64,000 nucleotides of DNA from Loxodes magnus. Taxonomy: Eukaryota > Ciliophora > Karyorelictea > Loxodida > Loxodidae. Below, piece by piece: positions 23,634 through 36,009 of the stretch. The stretch spans positions 62,001 through 126,000 of the forward strand of contig CAMPDV010000225.1 of assembly GCA_946699065.1 (NCBI GenBank), read 5' to 3'. Each line of letters starts with the position of its first letter. Position 1 is the stretch's first letter. Under the pieces are notes generated by a model, which did no database searches, was not told where the DNA came from, and saw only the letters and a list, made by a program, of their open reading frames with translations. The translations under genes and the position numbers were made by a program.

Positions 23634-24484
23634 ATGGCTTCTAAGAAATAAAAGAACTTTGAACAAAACATTTAAACAGGAAAATTCTCTAAAAAATAAA
23701 AAAGCGAAATAATTACAATGAGTGAAAGTGAGAAATATGATTGATATGACGAACATTAACCACTTGGAAATCCAGAATTAAAAAAACTTCCGACACAAAC
23801 TCAAATAGAAATATTATCTAAGTCATTAAAAGAGTTTATGTTTAAAAATAGATACCTCACTGATAAAGTAGAAAAATTAGAAAAACTAATAACGTCTTTA
23901 CTTGAGAAACAATATTAATCATCATAAGAAATAGAAAACAAACTGGAACAAAGAATTCTTTAAATTTAATAATAAATTCAGGTAACGCCATTTTCGATTT
24001 AACAGAATTAATCAGATCCTATGGAAATAGAAAATGAAGCCTCAAATTAAAATAAACAGTAAACGTTTATTTAAAATAAGTAGTAAATTTAAATTAAATA
24101 AGTTTTACAGGAATAATAGTTTAAAAGAAGAATAAAATGCTACGTGTGCAATAAATAACACCAATGAAAATACTGCTACTAACTAAGCGAAATTTAAAGA
24201 AAGAATAAATAAGATATTTTTAGAAAACTATTTAGGATATATCCAACATAAAGCGGAAAAATTTATAGAAAAAAATTCTTTAATTCAAATCTTAATCCTT
24301 GGAGAAATAATTAGGAACGCTACATGCAAGATGAAAAACATTCAGAATATTAAAGGATGGTGCGCTAATGAAGTGCTACACTGCCTAACTAAGCCTAGTA
24401 GAAATTCAAGACAAACTAATGGAGACAAGCTGATAGAATAGGTCAGATGGCTGACTACTAAGGCTTTAACAAAGATTTTTAACT
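23634..24484 (+). CDS. LINE ORF1 with CCHC-like zinc knuckle (LINE-B type)
   Basis: ATG at 23634 and one unbroken frame of about 280 codons. The N-terminus is charged, with a heptad-like Lys/Leu/Glu coiled coil around residues 75-100, then a Gln/Asn-rich region, then CYVCNKQHQWKYC at residues 169-181. This is a zinc knuckle of spacing CX2CX3HX4C, one residue shorter than the usual CX2CX4HX4C, with its Trp encoded by TGA. A basic tail follows. Similarity to the 44502-44870 piece ends after TTTAACTTTAAC, which looks like the 3' end of the element, and there is no TGA before it. No endonuclease or reverse transcriptase follows, so it needs enzymes from elsewhere. Confidence 0.65.
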
Positions 24485-24754
24485 TTAACTTTATAAATAA
24501 ATATTAAAATTTAAGTTCTAAAAACTAATTAAATTGCTAATGAAGTCACTTAAAGAAATCTTTATTTAACTATAATTAATAAAACATAGATAATATAAAG
24601 GAAGAAATATTTTAAAGGAATTTAAGTGCTAGGTAAACCAAAGGAAACTTTAGCTTTATTACTTTAATAATATAAAATTCTAAATGATAGCAAAATATAG
24701 TTTAAAACAATCCTTTATAATAGTAAGATATTAATATTAAAAATACTATATCAA

Positions 24755-25668
24755 GTTATAAAGTTAATAAACGTTAGAAAGGTTTTCAATTCGAACTCGA
24801 ACTGACTTTTTTACATCCTATCTACTTTTAGATGGGTTTATCAAACTGGTTTTCCTTCCAGCTTTGCAACTAGGGACATTTGTTGCCTTGAGGTTGTTTC
24901 ATGGGTTTTAAACCTTAACTTTATATGCATAACCATTCGGGTTACAATACATTTTGTTTAACTTTGCTTTTTAAAATATTGTTCTATCTCTTTACTCTGC
25001 TAGGTAGTTCTGCTGAAGCCAATACTACTTCTTCCAATATTAATGTTGAACCTACCTAAACTTATTGCATTAACGATATAAATGTCAAATGCTACCACAT
25101 TGAAAGCATTTCCTTACAGGTTTTTCCTTGGTCTAACTCTGAAAATTTTAGCTGAAAGGTTAAACTGATTCTATTTCCATCGTAACTGACTTAACAGCTA
25201 ACAGAGGATCATTTTAAATTTTTGCCATAGAAACTGCTTTTAAAATATCGTCAATCTTAACATTGGTCATAGTCTATAGACGGGACTGCTCTTATGTCAT
25301 GTTCCACGTTGCTTGTAGTTCTCGTTCAGAGTTAACAGCTCGCTAATTAGATAGTTAAGCTTCCGTTTCAGCATACACTCTGAGCTATTAAATTTCCTAT
25401 TTCAATTTCGCAACCTCTTTGACTAAGCTTAAAGCCAATTACTTATAGTCTATTTCTTCCTCCTATTCTATTAGGACTTTTTCAACAGGGATTTATCTGA
25501 CTTAAGTTTCCTGTTATTATCTAGGTTGCTCTTGAATGACTGGAGTTCCAAGTGAGTGTTAGATTCTTTTGCCAGATTGAACTGATGCAGTTTGCTAGCC
25601 ACTCTTCTGCTCCTCTTTACTCGCAGGAAAAAAGCCTTTTCTGAAACCAGATTAACATCTTTTTTTAA
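24755..25668 (-). mobile_element. ORF1-only retroelement with target-site duplication
   Basis: A 914-bp insertion flanked by the direct repeat AAAATACTATATCAA (24740-24754 and 25669-25683). The unoccupied site is visible in the paralogous repeat at about 1285-1300. On the minus strand the insert starts inside an ORF1 and ends in TTAACTTTATAAC, as expected of a 5'-truncated target-primed insertion. The same end motif is seen in the LINE-B-type pieces. Confidence 0.75.
24760..25665 (-). CDS. 5'-truncated LINE ORF1 with CX2CX4HX4C zinc knuckle
   Basis: One frame of about 300 codons spans the insertion without a start codon at its 5' edge. It encodes a Gln-rich stretch, a coiled coil (LVKEVAKLKQEIQQL), and the knuckle CFQCGSIWHLYRQC, whose Trp is TGA (25085-25087 on the forward strand). 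A basic tail with several more cysteines follows. The domain order matches a gag-like RNA-binding ORF1. It is a relative of the decayed copy at 33480-34470, which has lost one Cys and the His of the knuckle. Confidence 0.65.
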
Positions 25669-26869
25669 AAAATACTATATCAAAAATCTAAAATAATTCA
25701 ATAATTAATGCTTAGCTAGAATTAATTATCTTTGTATCAATTTAAAACTAATAAAGAGGATGCTTTTCATAATTTTGATAAGAGTTTTAAATAATTGGTT
25801 AACAATAAGCATTTGATTACTAGATTATAAAAATATAAAAATTCTCATTTAATAATTAATGTTTATAATAATTAAAACAATAATTTAGTTAATTAAAAAG
25901 TAAATATAGTTAAACATATCTTTAGAGATAACTGTATAAAATAAAATTAATAAATAATTATCAATAATTATAAATTAAATGAATGTATAATTTTTAGTTC
26001 TAAATAATATAAGTAATTATAATAATAATCTTAACTAACTTTTATTATATTTTAAAATTAAGTATAAATTATTAATTTATATATCAAAATTAATTAAACT
26101 TATTATAATTATGTAAAATTAATTATTTTATCATTATCAGTTTAAAGAAATTTAAATATAAGCCATTATTATTAATTTGCTAATAATAAGAAAATTATAC
26201 TTACATAAAAATTTAACTATAATTAAATTACTTTATTTCTTTAAAAACATATTTTAACTAAAACTATTCTTTAATATTATAAATGCTAAAAGATTAAATT
26301 TTATTTTCCTATCATTTTTATTATTTATATATATATCAACAATTATATTAGAAAATTTTCATATTTTAGCTTAAAAATAGTTAAATAAATGATAATTATT
26401 AAAATAATTTATTTTAATTTTAAAAATTAATAATTAAAAAATCTTATTTACTATTTAAAAGTTGTAATAATAAGTCATAATAATAAATTATAAGAGTTTA
26501 AATATTTTAAATATTGAGACATAATTGTAAAATTATTACCATTTAACCATGCAAATTACGCTAAATTTAAAAGTTTGTATATTTCATTCATGGTTTTCTT
26601 TCACTCGCATCTTGATAAAGAATTTTTTAGCTAATTAAATCTGTTTATGGGTTTTTAATATAATCTATTTTCTCTTCACTCTAGTTCTTAAAAATCTTTA
26701 ATGGTCTTCTAAATATTATTGATGAAATATTTTTATGTACTTATCTAATTTAATTATCTTATCTTTTGTAAACTATTTATTAATATAGTTTAGTCATATA
26801 AAACAAGTCTTTTACACTATTTTCATTAATTATTTTAAGTTTATTAAAATTTTTTAAAATATCTGTAAA

Positions 26870-27060
26870 AAAATGATGCTTGAAAATGTGCTCAAATGTA
26901 TCAAATTCCTATCTACTTAAGCAAAGTTTATTGAATTGAGTTTTGATATATCGATGATTCAGTTCATATTAAAAATTATATGTATAAGTAATTAGTTTTT
27001 AGATTGAAATAGTTTCTTAAATTAGATGTCTATTGTATTTAGCGTATATTATTAAAGAGA
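26870..27060 (-). pseudogene. LINE reverse-transcriptase C-terminal remnant
   Basis: Read on the minus strand, a short stretch (LCLSRQEFDTFEHIFKHH) aligns with the CICGEYGTFEHIFRC motif of LINE-A, with the cysteines largely lost. The preceding residues also resemble the LINE-A RT C-terminal domain. It is an old truncated copy; its upstream limit is unclear. Confidence 0.45.
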
Positions 27061-29331
27061 AAACTTTTTATATATCTCTTATTAAATCAGCAAATCTTTT
27101 TGCTGTTGATATGACTGCATTTCTTTAAAGGCATTATTAGAATAAATATTTTTATTTAAATATTGCTATGCTTATTAAACTCTTTGAAATCATCAATTAT
27201 AATATCTATTTGCAAATATTCATAAATAAGCAAGATTTTGATTATCTTGACAACTCTTAATTAAAAAAAATGGTTATGTTACTTCAGATTAATTTCTTTG
27301 CTCTGATTTTGAGAATAAAGATTAAATGGGGTAATTTTTATCTTTTTACTAAGTAGAATTATTTTTGCTTAATTGGAGCTATCATTGCTGATATTATAAT
27401 GAAAGGTAAAAATAAACTATTATTCCCAACACTTGTGCAATATTTAATGACTTATAGATAGCTAATCTAAATCTTTCTCTTACAGATGTTGTTCTTATGT
27501 TAAAATTCTATTTTAGGAAATGATAGTATGTTTCATTATAGTAAAGCAAATAATTAAAGTAACGGTTTATTAAGAAGGAAACTTTGAAGCAAAAATTTTA
27601 AATTTCTAAATTTTAATTTTAGAAGTACCCTTAAACTATTGCTGGTTTTCTTTTTCTTATTTAAGAAATAGAAATAATTAGAGTACAGGTTTGATACTAA
27701 TAGGAATAAAGTAAATGGTATTTAGTTTTGAATAATCTAATAACTAGGTATGGGTTTGGATTTAGTAGAAGTAAAATAGGTTATAGTTTTTGTTATAATA
27801 ATAGAATGTAATATTTGTATGTTAAATAATAAATAGATATTATATAAGTTATTAAAGAATTAAGGAATAAGAAGTAATTTGAAATGAGTTATTTAGGTTT
27901 GTTAGTAAAAATATGTAAATAGTATATTTGATAGTAGTAATAGTAGTTTTGATAGTTACTGTTGATATAGTTAAATGTTATTTAAATAATGTTAAATGAC
28001 TATGAATTGATAAATAAATAATTTGTATATTTAATTTAAAAATAATAAAATTAATTAATTAAATTATTATTTTATCAAAAAAGATTAATTTAAATTAGTC
28101 ATCAAAAATATAAAAGCATTATAAGGGATTATATTACTAATATTTTAAAACTATAAACATTATTATTCAAAATCAATATAATCATTAAATCATTAGTCTA
28201 TTATTCATTAACTACTTTAAGTCAAAATACTAACTAATCATTTTATCCTTTTTAATCAAATTCAATTATCATTTATTAAATAATCCTAATTACTTTAAAT
28301 ATTCAAAAATTATCACTAAATCATATTAAATTTATTAAAAAGCTAAACTAATTTAAAGCTTTCATTATCAAGGAATCCCTTTTAGAATATTTAACTATAT
28401 ATTAATCAAAGTATTTTAAATCTATTTTATTTATTAAACTTAAAGAACTAATTTTATATTATATTTTCAGTTTATTACATTTTAGCTAGTTTAAACTAAA
28501 TCAAATAATTCAATTTTGTAGCATAAGAATTAATTATTTAATAATAATAAAACTTTAGAAATTATTTTTTACTTAATAGATTCATTAATATCCTATAAAT
28601 ATTATCTCTTTTAGGTTCAACTTTTTTCTATTAGAATTTATTAAGTTTTAGATATCTTTATCGCTCTATTTATTAAATTAAGATAACCTTTTAATTTTAG
28701 AATTTAAAGCCAAAATTTGCTAAAAATAAGAATATTTATGTAATTTTTAGTTTAAATGTTTTAGTAATTGTATATTTATTTATAATTTTCTAAACGCTAA
28801 ACTTTTTTTTAAGAAAGGTTTATTTGTAATTGTCTTACACATTTTATAAATTTTTTAATTCTTTAATATATAATAAAAATATTTATTTAATTTTAGAAAT
28901 AGTTCTTTAATTTATATAAAAATTTAGCTTTTTAAAAAGATGTAAAATTTATAGAAATTTGTAGTTAAATATGTTTAAATTGTAATTCATTTTAGGACTG
29001 TATTTTAATATTAATTTTTTCTTCGTAAATTTAATAAAAAATCTTAAAATTTGTGACTTTCTTTCTCTTTACTAACGATTATCTAGAAAATTATTACTAA
29101 AGAATCCTTTAAAATTTAACTCATTTTTTACTTCTAATATTTTTAGATTATAGCATTAATTAAAATATCTTTTTATTTATTTTATTTTAAGAGGATTCAA
29201 ATTAAAAAAATTAGGATTATCTGTAAATTGAATGAAATTTTACTTTTTTAATTTTATTTATTATAAATTCTAAAGTTTATTTTACATTTTATCTTTATTA
29301 ATTATTATCTTTTAAATTTTTTTTTAAAAAA
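27061..29331. other. AT-rich stretch, no supported gene
   Basis: About 2.3 kb in which I find no conserved motif and no copy elsewhere in the window. 27.1-27.6 kb may continue the decayed LINE; 28.0-29.3 kb looks like plain AT-rich intergenic DNA. Confidence 0.5.
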
Positions 29332-29971
29332 ATGTCAGGATTCAAACTAGCATTTTTCGCGGCTCCTAAAAAGTAGAAGTTAATGACATCCTAGAAAGGT
29401 TAGGACCAGAAAAAGAGTAATAAAAAAATCATCAATCAGGAAGAATCTCCCACCTTTGAAGAAAAGCCTAGGAAATAGGCTAAGAATATTATGCACTCGG
29501 AAGTCTTTGAATCTCATCACATAATAGTAAATAAGTTATGATTAGCTGATTAAAATGGTGCTAGATCTCCAGGAAGAGGTAAAAAAGTTGAAGAAAGACA
29601 ATAAGAAGTTGATGGAAAAACTTGAACTTGCAGAGGAAATAGAATCGAGATTCATGATCTAAGAGAGAGACCTTAACGTATTTTGAAATATATCATAAAA
29701 ATAGAGTAATTAATCTCAAAGCTAACAATAGAAGCAGAAAGAACTGATCAGCAAATTAGAAAAAATAGAAGAAAATCAGTACAAATTGCAGCTTTAAATG
29801 GATTTGAGAGAATAAAAGAATAATACAATGATAATTGAAGGTGAAAATAACTCAAGATTTAAACCTAAACTTTTATTTTTATTGTTTATTATTTATAATT
29901 AATTAAAAATTTTGCAGGATTTTAATTAAAAAAAAAGATTGCTATGCTTAAAAAGCAATTTTTAATCTTGA
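29332..29971 (+). CDS. ORF1-like coiled-coil protein with a 19-nt intron
   Basis: ATG at 29332. The first 65 codons encode a Lys/Gln-rich segment. A frame change is then explained by a 19-nt GT-AG intron (29527-29545), after which a strong coiled coil follows (DLQEEVKKLKKDNKKLMEKL), then a Gln-rich linker and a second helix. The TGA is at 29969-29971, but the last 40 codons lie in AT-rich sequence and may not be coding. The opening MSGFKLAFF resembles the start of the LINE-C ORF1 (MVSFKKGFY), so it is probably an ORF1 remnant without a zinc knuckle; a small cellular gene is possible. Confidence 0.5.
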
Positions 29972-30214
29972 TATAATATGAAAATGATAACTAATTACTA
30001 ATTTAATTAAAAAAATTATTTAATTATGAAAACATTAGCTTTCATTTTTGAAGCCTTAATTTTAATAATATTTTCAATTATAATTCTAATTTAAATTAAA
30101 ATTTTTTGATATATAATTTAAAAACTAAGTTAAAAATTAAAAATGGTTATTTTTTTGATTTATATTGATTAAAATATATAATAATTAAAATTTATATGTG
30201 TTTACCATATTTTA
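29972..30214. other. AT-rich spacer
   Basis: No gene or repeat recognised in these 240 bases. Confidence 0.4.
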
Positions 30215-31195
30215 TAGGTAATAAAAAATTTATTACAACTTCCATCTCAATAATCTTGATTTAATTTTCTTTAATCTTTTTCTTCTTCGCTTGCTCACAA
30301 GCCAAATTATTCCGTTAACTCTTCCTCTTGTTCGTTTTTTTACACTAAAGTTTAAGCAAATCATAATTTTTCAAGTCTTTAAATTCTTCCATTAAATCTT
30401 GCAGAGCTTCACATTAAGAAATATGTTAATAAGTTTCTTATTCTCCGCAAATGCAAATTTCAGAGTGTTTTATTAAATAGTACCTATATTTCAAATAATA
30501 CTAAAAATTGTAACTAAAGGTCATTAATTTGAAAATTGATACTATTTCTCTAATCATCGTCTTGTTTAATATTGTGTAAGTATAAGTTGGAAATTTCTAT
30601 TAATCAATGTTATTATTTTAATCTTTAAAATAAAGGTGTGAAGTAGGCATCGCACTCAACCTTCCTATTGCATCTTAATAAAATTTTCATTCTATTTTAT
30701 TTAAAATTATTTGCTACTATTAGCATCTTAAAGTTCTATTTGAAAATGTTAAGTCATTTATTTTAAATTCTTTAAATATTTAAGGTTACTGTTCTTTGTT
30801 AAAAAGAAATGCTACATCAGAGTTGTGATCCGTTTAAGATTCAGTGTAAAGTTTTATAAAGAATTTGAAATAATACATTGCAATGTAATTTTAAAAGAAT
30901 AACCAATTCAAGACAAAAAAGTAAGATTCATTAAAAGTAGAATTAAGACTTTGTAAAGCACATCTTGCTACTTATCTTTAGCTAGTGATTATATCATTTT
31001 ATTTTTTATCTCTGAAGAATAGTTCAAGGAATTACTTCTGACCCAAACCGCGCCTTTGGTAGTATAAATATTCTAAAAGTCTATTATATATTAATTAACA
31101 CTTTTTATTGCCATTAAATTTACAGTCCCTGTACTTTTTATATCTTATTAAGATTGCCTGTCTCCAATAATTAATTATTAAATACCATCTCCAAC
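30215..31195 (-). pseudogene. LINE reverse-transcriptase C-terminal fragment
   Basis: On the minus strand a coding-like frame carries CICGEQETYQHISQC, the cysteine/histidine motif at the end of LINE RT proteins, preceded by the typical helical thumb-like region (TYTILNKTMIREI and FSYNFQYYL) and followed by a Lys-rich tail ending near 30215. The endonuclease and the RT palm are absent, so it is a 5'-truncated copy. It is related to, but clearly diverged from, LINE-A. More than one frame is needed upstream of about 30700. Confidence 0.55.
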
Positions 31196-31230
31196 GTAGT
31201 GAGCTGCAGAGAGATAAAATTTATTGAGAT

Positions 31231-32455
31231 AAAATGTAGGATTTGAAATGCTTAATGATATCTTTAAAGCTCATGATGGAAAAACTGAAGCTGATGTCTA
31301 TTTAGTGCTCGTTTTTTAATTACCAGAAACAGACGTAACATTACAAACGGGAATTGTACCTATTTGTATTGTAGAACAAATAATTGGGTCTGGATGAAGT
31401 GTGTAAATTAGCGAAGTGTTTTAGGATTATTACCTTGCAGTATAATTAATAATGCATTTTGGAGAAAGAAACATCCTGAGAACTAAAACTGATTAAAATC
31501 ATCTTTCGTACATCTAGAGCCTGATGCATAGAATAAGTTTTTAAGATTAGAGGGGAAATAAAAGATATATGCTCTTGAAATGATTTAGTCTTACCTAGCA
31601 TGTATTCATGGTACTTTAATGGCTTATTATAGATCAGGAGAAGACAAATATTAAACCTATATATTGGCTATGATAAACACTGTATAAATAATTCTAAGAA
31701 AATAATCCGTGAAAGTTACAAACTTGGTAAGCTTTTAGTAGAAATTGTAAGGAATATAGCTATTGGAAGAATTGATGATGAAAAGAAATAGCTCTCTTGA
31801 AGCAGCTTTAAAGTATAGAGATTATATAAATTTTCTTCATCCTAGTGACTATGACTTCATACTTTATAATATGAGAAATTTTGAAATAGCAAAGCATTCT
31901 TAAATAACTGACATATGGTGTTTTGTCTATGGTTTATTTTTTACTTATCAATAAAATATAACAGTTGATGGATTATCTGACTAAATCCTAAGAATGATTT
32001 GGGTAAGATTTGCTAGAAATATTCCAAGTCTTTAAATGAAAAGCATATTTGAAAGAGACTAACTGATTGAATATTTACAAGAAAAAGTATAAAGTTCAGT
32101 GTAAAATACGACAATAAGCTGAAATTTGTATTAAGTTGCTTCAAAACAGTATTTTAGAGACCGTGAAGAATGCCTAGCTTATATGCTACTTAGAAGAATT
32201 TATCTTTAGTAAGGTAAAATTGTAAAAATTTGAATGGAATTACTATTCCATTTTTAACAATCTTTCCACGTGTGAAAAGCTTCTTAAGTGATGCAGGAGT
32301 TACCGAATTTATTCTAGGAGCTAGTAAATTTAATAGATGTGCTGTTTGAACAGGAGAGTGGATGCTTAGATTAGTATAATAAAGTGCTCCCATACATCTT
32401 TAGATTAAAAAATACACTAAAATACTTAAAATGTTCTTAGTACTTAATAAATTGA
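31231..32455 (+). pseudogene. Unrecognised cellular-type gene, frame-broken
   Basis: Coding quality is high but spread over frames. From the ATG at 31248 the first 90 codons read as a folded-looking protein (HDGKTEADVYLVLVFQLPET). A one-base loss near 31510 shifts it. A later shift near 31685 can be explained by a 17-nt GT-AG intron, and another near 31785 has no intron solution. The rest is one frame to TGA at 32453-32455, rich in helices (YFRDREECLAYMLLRRIYL). I do not recognise the family. No second copy exists in the window, unlike nearly everything else, so this may be a true host gene interrupted by decay or assembly errors. Its 5' side abuts the LINE fragment and may be truncated. Confidence 0.45.
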
Positions 32456-32469
32456 ATAAGAAAAAGTAA

Positions 32470-33140
32470 ATCAAACTAAATAAATGTTAAATATTTATCA
32501 TATCTTAAGATCTCCCTTTTCAAATCAAATTCATACAACTTAAAATAGCAAAGAATGAAAATTATTTTTTTGGCTTGCCAAAAGATTGAACTGAAAAAAA
32601 TACTCGAGCTATCTAAGAGAAAATTAGATGGTTGTAAAGAAGAAAAACCTACGCCACCTTTAGGAATCAAATTTATTTTACTTATAATTGCAAGAATAGT
32701 TTCTTAAAATAGCGCAGTATATGAGGTTTTCAAGGAAAGATTTCCTAAGCTTAACAGTTACGATATGAATTGGAGAAATAGAAGCAAATCAAGTAAAGAA
32801 TAAGTAAGTCTTATAGCAATGTAATTAGGATAAACTACAAGAACAAATCAGAATTTATAGAAAAAATATATAGATGAAAGTGAAGAAAAGCAGGAAGAAT
32901 ATAAGAGGAAACGTAAGAAGAAATCGAGCTTATTCCTTCAGAAAAAGCTATTCAAATAGTAGTATCTTCGACAAGAAAAAGAAATAATATAGGAACAAAT
33001 GGAAGATGAGGCAGGATATCCTATATGTTTTACATCTTTCTCATAAATTTAGAAAGATACTTTGCATGGTGATCAACGTAATTTGAAATGTGAAATAAGT
33101 TTATAGAATTTTAGTATTTTCCTCTTTGTGGAAAGAAACT
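32470..33140 (+). pseudogene. Second unrecognised coding stretch
   Basis: Starts in one frame (MLNIYHILRSPF, about 32484) and passes to another near 32580. That frame runs on with PTPPLGIKFILLIIARIV, a SYDMNWRNRSKSSKEQ segment, a long Lys/Glu-rich coiled coil, and EDEAGYPICFTSF near 33010. It may be the C-terminal part of the gene just upstream, since both are on the plus strand 15-100 nt apart and neither is repeated. No TGA occurs at a convincing end. Function unknown. Confidence 0.4.
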
Positions 33141-33277
33141 TAAAAAAGACTTTTAATTAAACTATCTATCTTTAATTTTTATATTCTAAAACTAATTGCA
33201 AGCTCTTAATGAAGCAATATTAAAAGCTAAAATTAATTAAGATTATTTACTTTAACATATTTAATTTAATAATTTAA

Positions 33278-33385
33278 TTTAAAATAAAATTTAGTTTTCA
33301 AAACTTAAAATAAAAAATGTTTAAGATGCTTTCTTAAAAGCAATAATATTTAGTAAGCTTATTTGAAAACTAAATTTTATTTAAA
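33278..33385. repeat. Inverted repeat, 23-bp arms
   Basis: The arms at 33278-33301 and 33363-33385 are near-perfect reverse complements (core AAATTTAGTTTTCAA), separated by about 60 nt. They could form a hairpin just upstream of the ORF1 remnant. A small MITE-like element or a chance foldback are both possible. Confidence 0.45.
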
Positions 33386-33479
33386 AAGGTTAAATCTAAT
33401 AATTAAAATTTTAAATTATTAACTTTATAAAATTTTAAGTTTTTTCTAGTTTGGATAATTATAAATTACATCTATTTAC

Positions 33480-34470
33480 ATGAAATTCAAAAAATACCAA
33501 ACATCCAATAGGGCTTCTTTACTACCTCTTCCAAAGATAAAAAGGAAGAGAGCAAGCGAGATGCCATTTCTTCTAACCTCACGTCTTTGCTTTAATTAGA
33601 CTAACCTTTTGATTAGAAAAAAAACTTAATAATGGATCTAACAACTTCCAAAGCCGAGTAAACGACAGAAACAAACTTGGTAAACTCCAAACACGGAAGA
33701 GTGGTCTCGAAGGCAGTAGGAGATGGTATTGCGTGACTAGGAACGATCCTTTGGCTTTAACTCTTAGCAATTTGATGTAGCGTAGTTTGCATTAAGGGTG
33801 GTGAACTTCAATGAAGAGGTTTAAAAGTTGAAATACTAGAACAAAAAGCTAATTTTCAAGCCACAAAGAAAAGAATTAAATGGATGGGGATCGTATAGAT
33901 GACTATGAACGCTAAATAGATGCTTTCTTCAACATTCAATACCATTAAGATAAGAATAAAACTTAGCTGAATGATTAAGTATTGAAATAAGAATAGAAAA
34001 TTCAACTCTTAAAAGAATCAAGAATGGAATAGCTAGATACTGGATCGATCTCAATGGTCGCCAAACCCTAAGCTTAACCTCGAATGAGACTAATTCCGAT
34101 CAAGAAGAGATACTTTCGCTGCTAAAACCAATAAAAGCTATATCGGAACTGTAAGAAGTTTCAATAGAAATAAAGAGATTTCTGATAAGCAAAGTGAACA
34201 TAAAAAATTGGGCTGAATAAGATTTTTTGCAATAACAATGGAAGTACGTACAAGAGGAAGAATATGGAGTTATAACAAAGCCCGACAGGAATGTAGAAAG
34301 GTAAAACTATTTAAAAAAATCGCGGATGGGAACGCGAAATCATAAAATTGCCCCAAACATTTTAACGAACAGCGAGGAGCTTGAAACGCTGTACTTCTTG
34401 AAATTCCTTAATACTAGAGAAACAATTTCATATAATTATAAGTACATGAATTATTATTTGCTGTTTTATC
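33480..34470 (+). pseudogene. Decayed LINE ORF1 (gag-like)
   Basis: Coding signal passes through all three frames: an N-terminal Ser/Lys-rich part ending in TSLLQL, shared with the LINE-C ORF1; a helical middle (VVNFNEEVQKLKY); then a segment with RYFRCQNQQKLYRNCKKFQQ, aligning with the zinc knuckle of the 24.8-kb ORF1. Here the first Cys is Tyr and the His is Lys, so zinc binding should be lost. At least two frameshifts separate these parts. Local G+C is clearly higher than in the flanks, as in other LINE coding regions here. No ORF2 follows. Confidence 0.6.
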
Positions 34471-36009
34471 TAAAATAAATATAAAATCAAATAGTTTCAT
34501 TTAAATATGCATTTTCTTCTCATTAATTCCATAGATACTCCAAAAGTTAGAAATTTTTATAAAAAAGAAGGGATTCGATAATACTAATGAAAAGATAAAA
34601 TTATTAAATAAACTATGAATTTCATTTAAACTTAATCATTCGATTCTAGTTGAAAAAAAAAACCGGATCTGATACTGAGATAAATAAGATTTTGGTCAAA
34701 TTTTTCTTGATATAAAAAAATGCAAGTGAAAAAATGAGCAAAAAAAAAACTTTTCTAACTTTATTAAGCACCATCGTAATTTTTTAATAGAATATGCCAA
34801 TTTGAAAGAACATAATTTAAAAATATAGAAAATAGATTAATTTATTAGTGAAGAAACTTAGTTTATTGGAAGATATTTGCTAGAATTAAATTAATTGGAG
34901 CCTAAATTTTAAGTAATATAATTACGATATTATGAAAGAATTTAACGAGTATAAGATAATATTTAATCAAAAGAATATGATAAAAATTATAAATGACAAA
35001 ATTTAATAATAAAATTATAACATAGAAAAATGTATTGAAACAAATAAAAACTAAATATAAAATTTTACTATTAAAAATATTTAGAATCTAATAATAAAAA
35101 CTATAAATAAATAAGCCTAAACAATAAAAATAATAAGAAATTAAAATACTATTAAATAAAATTTAAAATAATTATATAAATTTAATTATTTAATTTATAA
35201 TTTTTATTAAAATAATAATATTTACTTCTATATATAACTTAAAATTATTTAAAGCTATGTTTAAAATGTTTAAAAATAAAGAAAATTATTTTTTAATCTA
35301 TTTAATTATATTAAATAAGTTTAACTATAATTTTTAAATAGGATACATAAATTTTATAATTTCTTTAATTTCTAATTATATCTTAAAATAATATGATATT
35401 TTTATTACATTTTTAATCATTTTACAAATTAAATATTTTAAATTTGATATCTAAATATTTTTTAATTTATAAAGATTTTGCTAAAGTTTAATGAAAAATT
35501 AATTAAAACTATTTTATAAATATAAAAAATATATTATTTTAATATATAATAAGACATTAAAATTTTTTATAATAGATAAAAAGAATCCATCCATGATGCA
35601 AAATTATTTATTATATTCTTTATTTACTTTATAATTTCTTGTTTAAATTAATTTCTATAAAATACATTTTTTTATAATGCTAGTCTCACTTATATTTTAA
35701 TTTTTATATATATTTGAAAGTATGATAACCACTTGCTATAATATAATTAGAAAAAAATTATTTTCGATAAAAGTATAAATACTACTTATCAACTTGATAG
35801 AGTTTTTAATTGATTACAAAAGATAACTTTGCAATTAGTTTCGTAGAAAATGTTTAAAAAATTATTTTTAATAGAAAGGGATATTGTAAACTAAATTAAG
35901 AAGGGATTTATACTCTATTGATATAATTTATTTTATAAATAAATAATTTTTTCTTATGTAATTTTAATTATCTATTTTAAGTAAAAAATAGCATTTTCCA
36001 ATTTCTCTA
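34471..36009. other. AT-rich stretch, at most gene scraps
   Basis: Around 34745-34990 a short frame reads plausibly (HHRNFLIEYANLKEH) and ends at a TGA, but nothing supports it. The remainder is very AT-rich with no repeat copy identified. Confidence 0.4.

Larger units (their letters stand above)
24485..26865. repeat. Repeat R2, copy 2, interrupted
   Basis: Same sequence and orientation as 1033-2472, split by a 914-bp retroelement at 24755-25668. Outside the insertion I see only AT-rich DNA without a supported gene. Confidence 0.7.

Noticed and set aside
33010-33100. EDEAGYPICFTSF suggested the zinc-binding C-terminus of a UBR4-type ubiquitin ligase.
   Set aside because: Only a handful of residues resemble it; the expected further cysteines and histidine are not seen.
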